A DNA stretch of 64,000 nucleotides from Acidobacteriota bacterium (GTDB lineage Bacteria; Acidobacteriota; Blastocatellia; UBA7656), in assembly GCA_040754075.1 (NCBI GenBank), contig JBFMDH010000002.1, positions 1 to 64,000 of the forward strand, read 5' to 3'. Below the pieces are notes generated by a model, which was given only the letters and a program-made list of their open reading frames with translations, ran no database searches and had not been told where the DNA came from. Made by a program: the position numbers and the translations under genes. Shown in pieces: positions 1 to 9,096 of the stretch; the first letter of the stretch is position 1; the number at the start of each line of letters is the position of its first letter.

Positions 1-160
1 TCCGCGTCGCACGAGAGCCGCGTTATATTGTTTCCAGTTGCGGAGGCGATAAGTGCGTTTGGTGTTTTTTTTCTTCACAAATCAAGAATACCAGCACTAT
101 CGTCTCCCTGCTTTATGCAACAAAGCCGTCCCGAACTGTGAGTTAAAAGTTGATGAATAG

Positions 161-1164
161 TTAGGACTTACGCAAGAAGCATTTTGACTGCGGGAGATTT
201 TAGATGCTGACGCAAATACTCCGACAACAAGCCAAATTTTACCTGGTAAATCGTTTGTTTGGTCTCCTCCGCTACTTGTTTCAACCGCACCCACACCAGC
301 ATCGCGCAGCCAATGTGGTTTCTGACCATTCTCGCCTTGCGACATTGACATTTCTCAATCCCGGTTACTTGTTTCGCCTCGCGGTGAAATTGCTCAATCT
401 TCCAACGCCAGCCACACGCTTCTTGTGCCGCCGTCGTCGAGCCTTGAGCCAGGTCGTTAGTCACGACATAATCCGTGCGCTTGGTAGAAAGCACCACCCG
501 GAAACATTTCACCTTATGCTCTTTGGGAAAGCCTTTGATCTTGATGAGCTTGCCACTTGCCTGCTCCGCTTCGTTCCACACCAAAGTGTCAACTCGTTGA
601 TAAGGCTGGCTCGCCAACGAGTCATCGACTTGACGATTGTCTTTGAGCGGACAGTAGTAAATCTTCTCCCGCTTGTCGATCAACAACCTGATGTCTTTGC
701 TGGCATACCAGGTATCCATCAACACCGTGCGAAACGCCAACTTCTTGTGTTCAATGGCATTGGTCAGCATCTCTTGCAGGTGATCGAGTTTCGTTTTGCC
801 ATCGCCATCGGGGTCATAGATGCGATAATCCATGACCCAAAATTGATTCGTCTGGGCATTGACATAAACGCAGGTAACGACGCCGATGCCTTTGATGAGG
901 TCGTGAGCGTTGCCACTGTATTGGCGGCGCACCAAGTCAATCTTGAAGGAGTGGTTCTTATCCAAGACGGTGTCATCGATTGATGGCATCGTGAGAAAAA
1001 CGCTCCGAGTGTTCGGCAAAGTTGGTCAAGGTGTAATTGATTTGAGCAAATACTGGCAGTAGTCGAGTCGCGTTACGGCTTTGGCTGGTAGAGTCATACG
1101 CATGACTCTACTCGATTTCCACGACTGCTGTCATTTCAAAGAACTTTTTTTGCGTAAGTCCTAA
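161..1164 (-). mobile_element. Degenerate IS701-like insertion sequence with intact terminal inverted repeats
   Basis: The element is bounded by a perfect 15-bp inverted repeat, TTAGGACTTACGCAA at 161-175 and its complement at 1150-1164. Between the ends lies one transposase frame on the minus strand, whose stop codon sits inside the left repeat, as is usual for compact insertion sequences. The element is about 1.0 kb, shorter than an intact member with a transposase of about 350-400 residues, because the transposase is deleted and frameshifted. No convincing target-site duplication is visible: the flanks share only TA. With its ends preserved it could still be moved by a transposase acting in trans (inference). 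Confidence 0.85.
168..1103 (-). pseudogene. IS701-type DDE transposase, frameshifted and internally deleted
   Basis: The gene begins with the family-typical N-terminus MRMTLPAKAVTRLDYCQYLL at 1103, then shifts frame near 1044. It continues in a second frame (QINYTLTNFAEHSERFSHD, ending about 980) and shifts again into the long frame that runs to the stop at 168. At the second junction, near 975-981, the segment that normally joins the 'HDAINR' region to the 'DDTVLDK' catalytic region is missing, a deletion of some tens of codons. The remaining 283-residue frame keeps the first acidic DD motif, the LVRRQYSGN block, YYCPLKDN and the C-terminal WRWKIEQFHRE block that carries the last catalytic Glu. 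It is a recognisable DDE transposase but unlikely to be active. Family placement is from memory of related cyanobacterial and acidobacterial copies. Confidence 0.85.
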
Positions 1165-1206
1165 AATTGTTAAAAGAATAGCTCTGTAAATTTTCAGGTA
1201 TTTGCC

Positions 1207-1710
1207 TTATTTGGCTTCTTGAGTTTTTCCGCTCCAAAATTGTTTCAGAATTTTCCATTGCTTGTTGTGTTTGACATAAACGGTAAGGAAATAGCCCTTT
1301 GAAATGAAACGCTTCGACTCGGATTTATCTTTCTTTTCAGTCGTCCAAGTAAGTTCGTTTGTGCCTGCGACGTATGCAAAACCTCCTTCGCCATTGATGT
1401 CTTCGATTTTGGTTTCGTAAGTATTGATTGTTGTGACCGTATCCGATGGCGCGAACCAGAATTTGTACATTGCGTCTTTGCCTTTGATTGAAGCATTGCC
1501 GTTTGGATAGAGGGTCGCGTCATCCGTGAACAAAGACAGAATCGCTTTATCGTCATTCTTCAACCAAGCCGCGCGATATGTCTCTTCAATGCCTTTAATG
1601 GTTTCAACGTCCTTAGCTGATAACTTACTCTGAGCCATAAACGAAATTGAAAACAGGTTGAAAAGCAAAACCAACAAAGCTGTTCTTTTGCATAAATTTC
1701 TTACTTTCAT
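1207..1710 (-). CDS. Secreted DUF4440/SnoaL-like (NTF2 fold) protein
   Basis: This 167-residue protein has a signal peptide (residues 1-26, hydrophobic LLVLLFNLFSISFMAQ) followed by a single NTF2-like domain of the DUF4440/YybH type. Typical blocks are visible: the helix 'IEETYRAAWLKNDDKAILSLFTDD', then 'ATLYPNG' and the closing 'WKILKQFW' strand. Such domains bind small ligands or act as ketosteroid-isomerase-like enzymes, but the specific role is unknown. The start is well supported by a GGAGGAAAG ribosome-binding site just upstream. The gene follows the degenerate insertion sequence and heads a lower-GC run of secreted proteins on the minus strand. Confidence 0.8.
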   Translation of the reverse strand: MKVRNLCKRTALLVLLFNLFSISFMAQSKLSAKDVETIKGIEETYRAAWLKNDDKAILSLFTDDATLYPNGNASIKGKDAMYKFWFAPSDTVTTINTYETKIEDINGEGGFAYVAGTNELTWTTEKKDKSESKRFISKGYFLTVYVKHNKQWKILKQFWSGKTQEAK

Positions 1711-1764
1711 CTTTCCTCCAAATCAGATTTACAAAACAAAGTTCACTCAAAATTTTCAATGTTA

Positions 1765-2919
1765 TTAAAATGAAGATGCAAAGCTGAAAATGTTTGAAGT
1801 TGATTCATCTTTGTTATTCGTAGCACTCTTGAGAAATCTCAAAGCCTTCGGGTTGTTTTTCAGATAAGCGTTCAAGAACTTCAAAGTCAAAAGATTCACC
1901 CAACGAGTTCCTTCAATCGCGTTTTTGTCTTCGTCATTTTTTGCAAGTCTGATTACATCTCCATACAAAGGCAGGAAGTCGGAATGTTGCAGGCTTTTGA
2001 AAGTTACAAAATACTTTTCAGCGGATTGGAATGATTTGAAAAAATCGAAGTTCTTTGGCACGCGGGCATTGTCTAAACCGTGAAGGTGAAGAAAAGGAAC
2101 TTTTGTTTTGTTGAAATCAATCTCTTTGCTCTGGTCCAATATTTCTTTGCCGTATTGATAACCTGTGGCAGCATCCATGCTAACAACGGCGCGAACATTC
2201 GGATTCTTCATTTGCAAATGTGCAACAGCCAAACCGCTGAAACTCCAGGCAAGCAGTCCGATTTTATTTGCATCAACACTTGGATAGCTTTGCAATGTTT
2301 GAATCGCAAATTCCATATCGGCTTGTTGAAGTTTGAGGCAAGCCAAATCAAAACCGCATCGTTCGCCTTCGTTTATAGCAATTGAAGGAAGGCTGACAAC
2401 AACAAAACCGTTTGCGGCTAAAAATTCCGCCATTGTAGAGAAATAGTAACCGTCACCGACATTGCCAAAAACAAGCAAAGGAAATTTATTCTTAATGGCG
2501 GGAGCGTCTTTAATCGCTTTGGTTTGAGAGTTGAAAATATATTCTGCCTGCTCGTTTTTGATTTCAAAGTAAGCGACCGCTTTTACAAAATTGCTTTTCA
2601 AAACTTCCTTTTCATCATGCGCGAGTTTTTCCGCGTCTTTAATCAGACTGCTTGAGTAAACATATTCTTCATACTTCAAAAAGTTTGCTTTGTTTGTTTG
2701 CTTGGTCGGATACCAGATGAAAAGACGTATTGGTCTGTTTGATGTTTGAGTGAGCGATTTGAATTTGTAAGTTCTGGATTTGTCCTGCAAAATCAGCGTT
2801 TGAAATCCTGTTGAATAGGGTGTTTTCAAATCTTCCAACATCAAACTGCGGGCTGAAAGATTTACACACAAACAAAACGCCAAGCTTAGATAAACTACAA
2901 TTCTAGTGAACAGTCTCAT
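1765..2919 (-). CDS. Secreted alpha/beta hydrolase (dienelactone-hydrolase-like)
   Basis: The ATG at 2919 gives 384 residues beginning with a signal peptide (MRLFTRIVVYLSLAFCLCVNLSA). A TTG four codons upstream is a weaker alternative. The body has an alpha/beta-hydrolase layout: the strand 'FPLLVFGNVGDGY', the nucleophile elbow 'LAWSFSG' near residue 226 (Ala and Ser replace the usual glycines of GxSxG), an acidic residue in 'HGLDNARVP' and a likely catalytic His in 'LQHSDF'. The long N-terminal part before the core is typical of extracellular platelet-activating-factor-acetylhydrolase or dienelactone-hydrolase-like enzymes. The substrate is unknown. The gene starts about 15 bp after the stop of the kelch gene, so the two are probably co-transcribed. 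Confidence 0.8.
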   Translation of the reverse strand: MRLFTRIVVYLSLAFCLCVNLSARSLMLEDLKTPYSTGFQTLILQDKSRTYKFKSLTQTSNRPIRLFIWYPTKQTNKANFLKYEEYVYSSSLIKDAEKLAHDEKEVLKSNFVKAVAYFEIKNEQAEYIFNSQTKAIKDAPAIKNKFPLLVFGNVGDGYYFSTMAEFLAANGFVVVSLPSIAINEGERCGFDLACLKLQQADMEFAIQTLQSYPSVDANKIGLLAWSFSGLAVAHLQMKNPNVRAVVSMDAATGYQYGKEILDQSKEIDFNKTKVPFLHLHGLDNARVPKNFDFFKSFQSAEKYFVTFKSLQHSDFLPLYGDVIRLAKNDEDKNAIEGTRWVNLLTLKFLNAYLKNNPKALRFLKSATNNKDESTSNIFSFASSF

Positions 2920-2933
2920 TATTCTTTTCAACC

Positions 2934-4370
2934 TTAATGACCGTTATTAACTCGTCTCTGTGGTTCGGTGGAAATAATTTTTCGCCAAACCTTGCCATCG
3001 AATTCCCAAGAGTCGCCAAAAATAAAATCGCCGTTATGTCCACCGAAAAGAATGATTTTTTTTCGCAGACGGTCATAAACCATTGTTGTGTGATTTCTGG
3101 CATCGGGACTTTCAATCGCTAATTTCGTCCAATTGCTGCCGTCAAATTCCCAAGTCTCACTGACTCTTTGCACACCGTCCCAACCACCGAAACGGACAAT
3201 TTTGTTTCTTGATTTGTCATAAACCATTGTTGAATTGTAACGAGGTTCGCTTTTTGCGGATTTGATTTCCCGCCACGTTTTTCCATCCCACTCCCAAGTT
3301 TCGTTTGCTCCGCCGCTTTTGATTCCGCCGCCGAATAAAATCGCTCTTTTGCGTTTTGAATCGTAAGCGATTGACGCGCCGCTTCTTGCAGAAGGAATAT
3401 CTTCGGCTACTTTCGTCCAAGATTTTCCGTCCCATTCCCAAGTGTCGGACAAAGGTTTCATTGCACCGTTTTCGATTCGGTATCCGCCAAACAAAACGGC
3501 TTTTTTGCGTTGCTCGTCAAAAATGAATGAAGCCTCTGCACGCGCATCAGGAGTTGAAACATCTATTTTTTTCCAAATCTTTCCATCGAATTCCCAAAAG
3601 TCTTTTAAGAATTCGTAATCGTTATAATCTTTGCCAAAGAGGACGCGGTTGCCGCCAAAGAGCAGAGTTTTTTTGCGTACCGAATCGTAAGCCATCGCCG
3701 GAAAAGTTCGCGGCGCAGGTGAATTGGCTAAAACTAAAGACCATTTTTCACCATCGAATTCCCAAGTGTCACTTAAAACTTTTTCATGATCCGCGCCGCC
3801 AAACAAAATCGTTTTCCCGCGCGCGGAATCATAAACAAGCCCGTGCGCATTGCGAATGAAAAACGTCGGAGAATTTTTTCGTATGAACGAATTCTTAACG
3901 TGAGAACGCCATGTCTTGCCGTCGTCACGGGATTGTTCGACAATTCTTTCCAATTTATCGGCGGCAACTTGTGTCCAATATGTCCGCGATAAAACCTTCT
4001 CGCCATTGAAAAACCACTCGCGATAAAAACGCCACTGCACGTTTTCTTTTCGACCTTCCCAAAGCTGATGAAAACCTGCGGCTGTCCAAGAGTAAAACCA
4101 TTTCTTTTCGCCCGTTTTGTTGTGCCGTCCATCGTCAAAGGATTTCAATGCAATTGCATAATCTTTGCCGTCGCGTCTCCAAATCTCTTGGACCACACAG
4201 CCATCTGACACTTTCTTTACTTCGTGAACTTGCTTGCCGCCGTCGCTCTGCCAAACACCGATTTGCCAATCGAATGCGTTTGATTCAGGGTTTTCGCAGG
4301 GTGGAACGGTTTGTTGTCCTAAAACCGAAACAGTAAAAAGCAAGACCAAAACAAAACTTTTTCTAAACAT
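2934..4370 (-). CDS. Secreted kelch-repeat protein with N-terminal DUF1579-like domain
   Basis: The ATG at 4370 is chosen because it begins a clean signal peptide (MFRKSFVLVLLFTVSVLGQQ) 2 bp after the upstream stop; the frame extends 15 codons further without a signal sequence. Residues about 25-160 resemble the neighbouring 186-residue protein ('ESNAFDWQIGVWQ', 'VSDGCVVQEIW'), a DUF1579-like lipocalin-type fold. The rest is six kelch repeats, each with an 'LLFGG' glycine pair and a 'DTWEFDGKxW' strand, forming a beta-propeller. Kelch propellers usually bind ligands; no catalytic residues are evident. It sits in a likely operon with its paralogue upstream and the alpha/beta hydrolase downstream. 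Confidence 0.82.
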   Translation of the reverse strand: MFRKSFVLVLLFTVSVLGQQTVPPCENPESNAFDWQIGVWQSDGGKQVHEVKKVSDGCVVQEIWRRDGKDYAIALKSFDDGRHNKTGEKKWFYSWTAAGFHQLWEGRKENVQWRFYREWFFNGEKVLSRTYWTQVAADKLERIVEQSRDDGKTWRSHVKNSFIRKNSPTFFIRNAHGLVYDSARGKTILFGGADHEKVLSDTWEFDGEKWSLVLANSPAPRTFPAMAYDSVRKKTLLFGGNRVLFGKDYNDYEFLKDFWEFDGKIWKKIDVSTPDARAEASFIFDEQRKKAVLFGGYRIENGAMKPLSDTWEWDGKSWTKVAEDIPSARSGASIAYDSKRKRAILFGGGIKSGGANETWEWDGKTWREIKSAKSEPRYNSTMVYDKSRNKIVRFGGWDGVQRVSETWEFDGSNWTKLAIESPDARNHTTMVYDRLRKKIILFGGHNGDFIFGDSWEFDGKVWRKIISTEPQRRVNNGH

Positions 4371-4372
4371 CT

Positions 4373-4933
4373 CTAACCCTTTGATTTTTTCGCTTTTGCC
4401 ATTTCCATTATCCAAAGCGTGGCAAAAGTCTTTCCATTATCCGAGGAAACGGCTAAATCCCAATGCACTGAGGTTGATTTAATGTCCGAAAACGTAATCC
4501 GAATAATGGTTTGATTACCTTCTTCATTCGCCACCTTTCTGAAAAATTCGCCTTTGCCGTTATCAAATTTTCCTTCAAAAACTGAAAACTGAGGATTTCG
4601 TGTGTCCATCCAATTGATTTTCCAACTCTTTGTTTTGGCATCGTAAGAACGCACACTCAACGCCTTTATTTTTTCAGGTCTGCTCATTCCTTCCCAAAAG
4701 AATTGGACTTCGCCTTCCCAGTGTTCAATCACAGCACAACCGTTAAGCACACGCGAAACTTTTGTCTTCGCTTTTGATTTAAACCAACTGCCATCGGCTT
4801 TCAATATTTTTTGTTTGATGACCCAATCGCCAAGCCAAAAATCAAACGCGTTTGCTTCGGCACTTTCACATACTGTATGTGCTTGGGCAAAAACTGAAAC
4901 ACTAAAAAACAAAATCACAAATAAAATTTTCAT
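4373..4933 (-). CDS. Secreted DUF1579-like protein
   Basis: This is a 186-residue protein with a signal peptide (MKILFVILFFSVSVFAQ) and one domain resembling the N-terminal part of the downstream kelch protein: 'EANAFDFWLGDWVI', then 'VLNGCAVIEHWEG' and 'WMDTRNPQFSVFEGKF'. This pattern fits secreted DUF1579/lipocalin-like proteins of unknown function, common in Acidobacteriota and Bacteroidota. The ATG at 4933 lies inside the last codons of the upstream phosphodiesterase frame (overlap 32 bp), which suggests translational coupling. The ribosome-binding site is weak. The two adjacent DUF1579-like domains probably arose by tandem duplication (inference). Confidence 0.75.
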   Translation of the reverse strand: MKILFVILFFSVSVFAQAHTVCESAEANAFDFWLGDWVIKQKILKADGSWFKSKAKTKVSRVLNGCAVIEHWEGEVQFFWEGMSRPEKIKALSVRSYDAKTKSWKINWMDTRNPQFSVFEGKFDNGKGEFFRKVANEEGNQTIIRITFSDIKSTSVHWDLAVSSDNGKTFATLWIMEMAKAKKSKG

Positions 4934-6662
4934 TTTTCAACAGGTTGAAAATTATTGGCATAATGTCTGTGCTGTCCTTAATTCTGTTTGTCAATGTAAT
5001 CTTTTTTTGACTGTAAAGAGAGAAGAATCCCTTTGCTTCGGGGGAGCGGTCAAAATACCCGTGTTCGCCGACAAAGGTTGGTTGTCCTCTCAATTCATAA
5101 GGAGCAATGACCCCATCGAATGTGTAACCTGCTTTCAAGCATATCCATAAATCGCCGCTAGTTGTTGGGTTGTAAAGATGAAAGCGTTTCATTTCATTTG
5201 GAAATAAAACCTTATCAATTATTGTTTTGCCGGTGTTTTTGTCTTTGTAATTTTCAAGTTTTTGTTTTAATGATTGCAGATAGTTTCGTTTTCCCGATTC
5301 GCTCAAATTGCGGTTGTTTAGATAGATGTGCGCTGAAAGCTTGCTGGCGATAACAGCTATGTCAGCGTTTTCTGCGGGCGATATTTTCACGCCCATACTG
5401 TCAAAAATTTTGAGTAGTGAAAAACTCGTGTGTGCCTCACTAAAGCCGTGCCCTGAAACAATGAGTAATGCCGTATCGTTATCAATCGCTTTAAGAATCG
5501 CTTTAAGATTTTTGTCGGTTGCAATGTAACCGTCTTTCATTACGGGAAATTTATCGGTGCTTGTCCCATACAAATAATGTCCGTAGCGGTCGAGAATCGG
5601 ATGATCATAAAGCAAAAGGTCAAATTCGAGATTGTTGATGCAATAAAGAGCCGCCTTTTGCATATACCCAGTTTCGCGGTGGGCTTGTTCGAGCAAGGTT
5701 TCGATGGTTATTTTATCTTGCAGATAACCCTGATAATCAGGTCCACCGACAGCAAACCCAACTTCTTTTTCAATCTTTTCAACGAATGAATTTGGATACC
5801 CGCCGTTGCGAAAAGCAGCACCGAAATAGATTTTCACTTCGTTCAAATGAGTATCTAACTTTAACAATTTGGCATAAAGCCCGACGGTCACTAAATTATT
5901 CTTGTTAAGTTCTAACGGAAACCATTCGCCCTGCTTGATGGTTGCTAAAAAGCCGTTTGACGCTTCTGAATCTTCGTCAATGACCAAACGCTCAAACCTT
6001 GATTTGCCATCAGGGTTTTCATCAATGGCAACGATATGTAGCTCTTTTTTGAATGAGCCAAAAATCAAACTTACATTTGCTGAACCGTTGTTTGAAAGAC
6101 ATCGAAAATTTTCCGCTCTTTCTGGAAATTTGTAATCGCAATCGGTTGGTGACAACTCAACGATTTGACTTTCGGTAAGCGGTGAAACCTGCGGCAAGGT
6201 AGGAATGCTAAAATCGTTTTGGGCAAAACCATTGATTTGCAAAGTGCCTAGACGAATAACTTTTTTGCCTTGCCGTGCAGCTTTTTCCTAAATAGTTTCC
6301 GCCAAAAAAGGCGAGTTAAACCCGCTTGCTGTTTCAACTTTGTCATCAATAATTTCCCCAAAAGAATTACCGACAATACCATGAGTCTCGGGATAAACTC
6401 CGGTTTCCAAAGTTGCGTTATTAACTGCTCTAACCGCATTCGGAATCGGTTCTAAAGCGGATGAAATTTGAGCATTTTTTTTCAAAAAACGAAATGCGCT
6501 TGGTTTATCAAAAATCGCTTTTTTCAGCGATAAATCAATAAACTGTTTCGATGCGCCGCGAATGTTGATGAGAATAACTTTATTTTTGACAGGTTGCGTA
6601 AAGCCCGTTTGAACAACGCATCCTATCAACAAAAGAACTGCAATTAACATCTTTATTTGCAT
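4902..6662 (-). pseudogene. Type I phosphodiesterase/nucleotide pyrophosphatase lipoprotein interrupted by an in-frame amber codon
   Basis: Two open frames in the same reading frame, 6662-6288 and 6287-4902, together make one alkaline-phosphatase-superfamily phosphodiesterase. The first half has a lipoprotein signal with lipobox LIGC, the 'KVILINIRGASKQFI' metal-site strand and 'NATLETGVYPETHGIVGN', matching the TG-YP-xHGI motif of NPP enzymes. The second half has 'YGHYLYGT', 'LLIVSGHGF' and 'FVGEHGYF', carrying the remaining metal-binding Asp/His residues. They are separated only by TAG at 6288-6290. Readthrough gives 'LAETI-stop-EKAARQGKKV', where family members commonly have Trp, so a single TGG to TAG change is the simplest explanation. 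The usual catalytic Thr/Ser nucleophile in the first half appears to be replaced by Ala/Ser (GASKQ). It is a pseudogene unless the stop is suppressed. Confidence 0.8.
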
Positions 6663-6720
6663 AAATGATTTTGTGAAATAGTTGGTCAACTATTCAATCT
6701 TTTACTCAGTCCTTACCGGA

Positions 6721-7464
6721 TTATTTGCGACCTTGCGGTTTAGACAAATTTTTCAAAGCCATAATAATTTCCGCAGGTTCGGCGCGTTTTTTATAATCGG
6801 GGTCAAGAAAGGCGTAAACGATTTTCCCCTGATTGCTGACGACATAAGTTGCCGAAAGCGGAAGTTCGGGCTTTTCCATCCCGTTATATTTGGCAATATC
6901 AAATCCGAGTTCTAAAACTGCGTTATTGGTCACTTTGGGCATTTCATAAACGATGCGGAATTTTCTTGAGACTTCGAGTTTGGGGTCGCTCAAGACCGTG
7001 AAATTCAGTTTGTTTTGTTCGGCGACGGTCAATGAGCGTTCAGGAGGTTCAACGGAAATTGCCAACAGATTCCCGCCCTGTTGTTTGATTTTTTCGAGAT
7101 TTTTTTGCAGCGCGCGCAAATACAGATTGCAGAACGGACACCACGCTCCGCGATAAAACACGATGACGAGATGCCCGCGCTTCAACAAATCATCACTCCT
7201 GATGGTTTTGCCATTGGCATCGGAAAGCGCAAATGACGGCATTGAGTCGCCAACTTGCAAAGCCTTGTTCACGATTCCTGCGGCGCTGAGTTCTTCTACG
7301 CCTTTTTTCCCCGCTGCCAAAACTTTCGGCGGAACTTGTTTACTAGACTCGGCGTCAAGTTGCTTCAACTCCTCAGCAACGGGCTTCTCTTTTTTCCCTT
7401 GTCCGAAAACATTTAGAAGGCATAGACCTGTAATGATGATGAAAATGCTGATTTTTGAAAACAT
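6721..7464 (-). CDS. Secreted peroxiredoxin-like (AhpC/TSA) protein
   Basis: The ATG at 7464 is preferred over an 82-codon upstream extension because it starts a signal peptide (MFSKISIFIIITGLCLLNVFG) behind a GGAGAGA ribosome-binding site. The 247-residue product has the peroxiredoxin-like AhpC/TSA thioredoxin fold: 'VGDSMPSFALSDANGK', then 'IVFYRGAWCPFCNLYL' with a CPFC pair, and 'LLAISVEPPERS'. The 'YRGAWCPFC' motif is characteristic of the peroxiredoxin-like family that reduces peroxides or exchanges thiols. The signal peptide places it in the periplasm. It is followed, after about 60 bp, by the interrupted phosphodiesterase. Confidence 0.85.
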   Translation of the reverse strand: MFSKISIFIIITGLCLLNVFGQGKKEKPVAEELKQLDAESSKQVPPKVLAAGKKGVEELSAAGIVNKALQVGDSMPSFALSDANGKTIRSDDLLKRGHLVIVFYRGAWCPFCNLYLRALQKNLEKIKQQGGNLLAISVEPPERSLTVAEQNKLNFTVLSDPKLEVSRKFRIVYEMPKVTNNAVLELGFDIAKYNGMEKPELPLSATYVVSNQGKIVYAFLDPDYKKRAEPAEIIMALKNLSKPQGRK

Positions 7465-7501
7465 ATTCTCTCTCCGGTTTATATGAAAGATTATCGCGCC
7501 C

Positions 7502-8995
7502 TTATTTCTTAGCCCTAAAGGCTGCCACCTCATCTTTGATTTGTTGATAGGGAACGCTTCCGCTGTGTGAGCCGATGACGGTTTCAACTTGCCAGCCGAG
7601 TTTTTCGATTTTCTCGACCATATCAACCGTGGCTTCGTTGGTTGCATCTGTCGCCCAATTGTAAAGGTCTGCTTGAAAGAGGAGTTTTTCTTTGGGTAGA
7701 TAAACAACATACATATCTTGCGCGTGCGGACTGTTGAGATTGTAAATCTCTACGGCGTGGTCGCCATCGCTGAAAGTCTGTTGATTTTCAATAAACATAA
7801 AATCAGGATTTTTCGGCTTACTTGAAAAAACATCGGGCGCGAGCGTGTATTCGGCTTTTGCCATTTGCTCAAAGAAGCGGCGATTTCTTTGCGTCGTCAG
7901 AATCTTCGCGCCTTCTGCAATGTATGGACGAATGCCGCCCGTGTGGTCATCATGAAAATGCGTCAGCACAAGATGTTTTATCGGTTTGTTGGGGACGGCT
8001 TTTTTGATTTCACGAATGACTTGCATCGAAATCTGACTGTTACCCGGCGCGTCAACGACCAAGATGCCGTCATTCAAAGTGACAAACAAACTCCGATAAC
8101 CGCCGCCTGCCAATCCTTCCGCAAGGTAAACATCTTTGGCTAAATTTTTTACTGCAAAAGGTGGATTGGCGAGCGCCGGATAATTCGCAGGCAATTTGAA
8201 AAGTGATTCGTCGAGTTGCTGGTTAAAGGTAATCCTTATATAAAGCGACTCGCGCACCAGTTTTCCGCTTCTCATCTGACGGTATTGGGTGGGCAGCAGC
8301 AGTCCATCAAAGTTTTGATAAGCCGTGGTGAAAAACTCGACCCAGTCATCTCCAACCGATGCATCGGGCACGAGGGTTTCGTGTTTGGTCAACAGGTTCG
8401 TCGTCGAATCGAAATAGAGGGTATAATTCGCGCCGCTCCAAACCAGACTCACTAAATTGTGCGTCTTGCCATCAACTATGGCTTCGCCAAGCCAGCGAAG
8501 ATTGGCTTTTTGTTCGAGCGCCTTTTGCAAAAAGAGGATTGGCATTAAGCGCGTCGTCAACGAAACGATAGGCGAATTGGGCGGCAGAGGCGTGTAATTT
8601 TTTCTCTCCAAATTGAGATTGAAATTATTTTCCTTGCTGCCGACGATGTGATTTGCAAAAAAGATGCCGCCCGGTAAACCGTTTCTTTGTTCCCAACTGA
8701 CCCGCTCTTTTTTCAGGTCAATCACCACTTTCGTGGCAATCGGGAATGTATCAAAAGGCGTGTCGGGGCGGACGCTCTGATTTCTTGCATGAAGGTCGCC
8801 GACCAGGGTGAAGGCTATATTTTCAACTTTTGCCAAAGCGGATTTGCCGCCCATCCTGGCAAAACTGTTTTCGACGATTCGCAAAGCCCGGCGATAGGAT
8901 GCGTTGGTTGCGTTTTCACGCTGCGCCAAGCTTACCGACAACCCTGAAAAGTCAAGGCAAACGCCTGCGATGAATAATAAAAAAATTCTTTTCAT
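7502..8995 (-). CDS. Secreted MBL-fold metallo-hydrolase
   Basis: The ATG at 8995 gives 497 residues starting with a signal peptide (MKRIFLLFIAGVCLDFSGLS); the frame opens 32 codons further upstream without one. The N-terminal half is an extracellular beta-rich domain that probably resembles outer-membrane lipoprotein carrier folds (inference). The C-terminal half is a metallo-beta-lactamase domain with the signature 'LTHFHDDHTGG' (HxHxDH) and later ligands in 'NSPHAQDMYVVYLP', 'LFQADLYN' and 'VIGSHSG'. These are zinc-dependent hydrolases; the substrate is unknown. The gene is divergent from the MocR-type regulator at 9104, and the operator-like repeats between them suggest it is that regulator's target. 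Confidence 0.85.
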   Translation of the reverse strand: MKRIFLLFIAGVCLDFSGLSVSLAQRENATNASYRRALRIVENSFARMGGKSALAKVENIAFTLVGDLHARNQSVRPDTPFDTFPIATKVVIDLKKERVSWEQRNGLPGGIFFANHIVGSKENNFNLNLERKNYTPLPPNSPIVSLTTRLMPILFLQKALEQKANLRWLGEAIVDGKTHNLVSLVWSGANYTLYFDSTTNLLTKHETLVPDASVGDDWVEFFTTAYQNFDGLLLPTQYRQMRSGKLVRESLYIRITFNQQLDESLFKLPANYPALANPPFAVKNLAKDVYLAEGLAGGGYRSLFVTLNDGILVVDAPGNSQISMQVIREIKKAVPNKPIKHLVLTHFHDDHTGGIRPYIAEGAKILTTQRNRRFFEQMAKAEYTLAPDVFSSKPKNPDFMFIENQQTFSDGDHAVEIYNLNSPHAQDMYVVYLPKEKLLFQADLYNWATDATNEATVDMVEKIEKLGWQVETVIGSHSGSVPYQQIKDEVAAFRAKK

Positions 8996-9044
8996 GGTTG
9001 GAAATTTATCGTTTGGTAATTGGCTGGAATTTAAGCATAATAAA

Positions 9045-9096
9045 AATTGGCATAATTGAAAGCGCCAATTTATGAAAAATGATAGAGCCAATTTAT
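9045..9096. promoter_or_regulatory. Candidate MocR/PdxR operator: two direct and one inverted GCCAATTT repeat
   Basis: In the 108-bp gap between the divergent MBL and MocR-type genes the decamer GCCAATTTAT occurs twice in direct orientation (9064-9073 and 9087-9096, 23 bp apart), plus once in part as an inverted copy, AAATTGGC at 9045-9052. MocR-family regulators (GabR, PdxR) are known to bind sets of direct repeats, sometimes with an inverted one, between divergent genes. The match in arrangement is seen directly; the regulator assignment is inference. Confidence 0.5.

Noticed and set aside
204-983. Plus-strand frame of 259 codons opposite the transposase
   Set aside because: It is the antisense of the IS701-type transposase and has no signature; the minus-strand frame carries the DDE-transposase motifs.
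161-1164. Target-site duplication for the IS701-like element
   Set aside because: Flanking bases (GTTA and TAAA) share only TA, which is part of the symmetrical ends; no direct repeat could be identified.
6288-6290. TAG in the phosphodiesterase as a pyrrolysine codon
   Set aside because: The family residue is most probably Trp, there is no Pyl context, and a TGG-to-TAG substitution is simpler. Kept as a pseudogene with the readthrough possibility noted.
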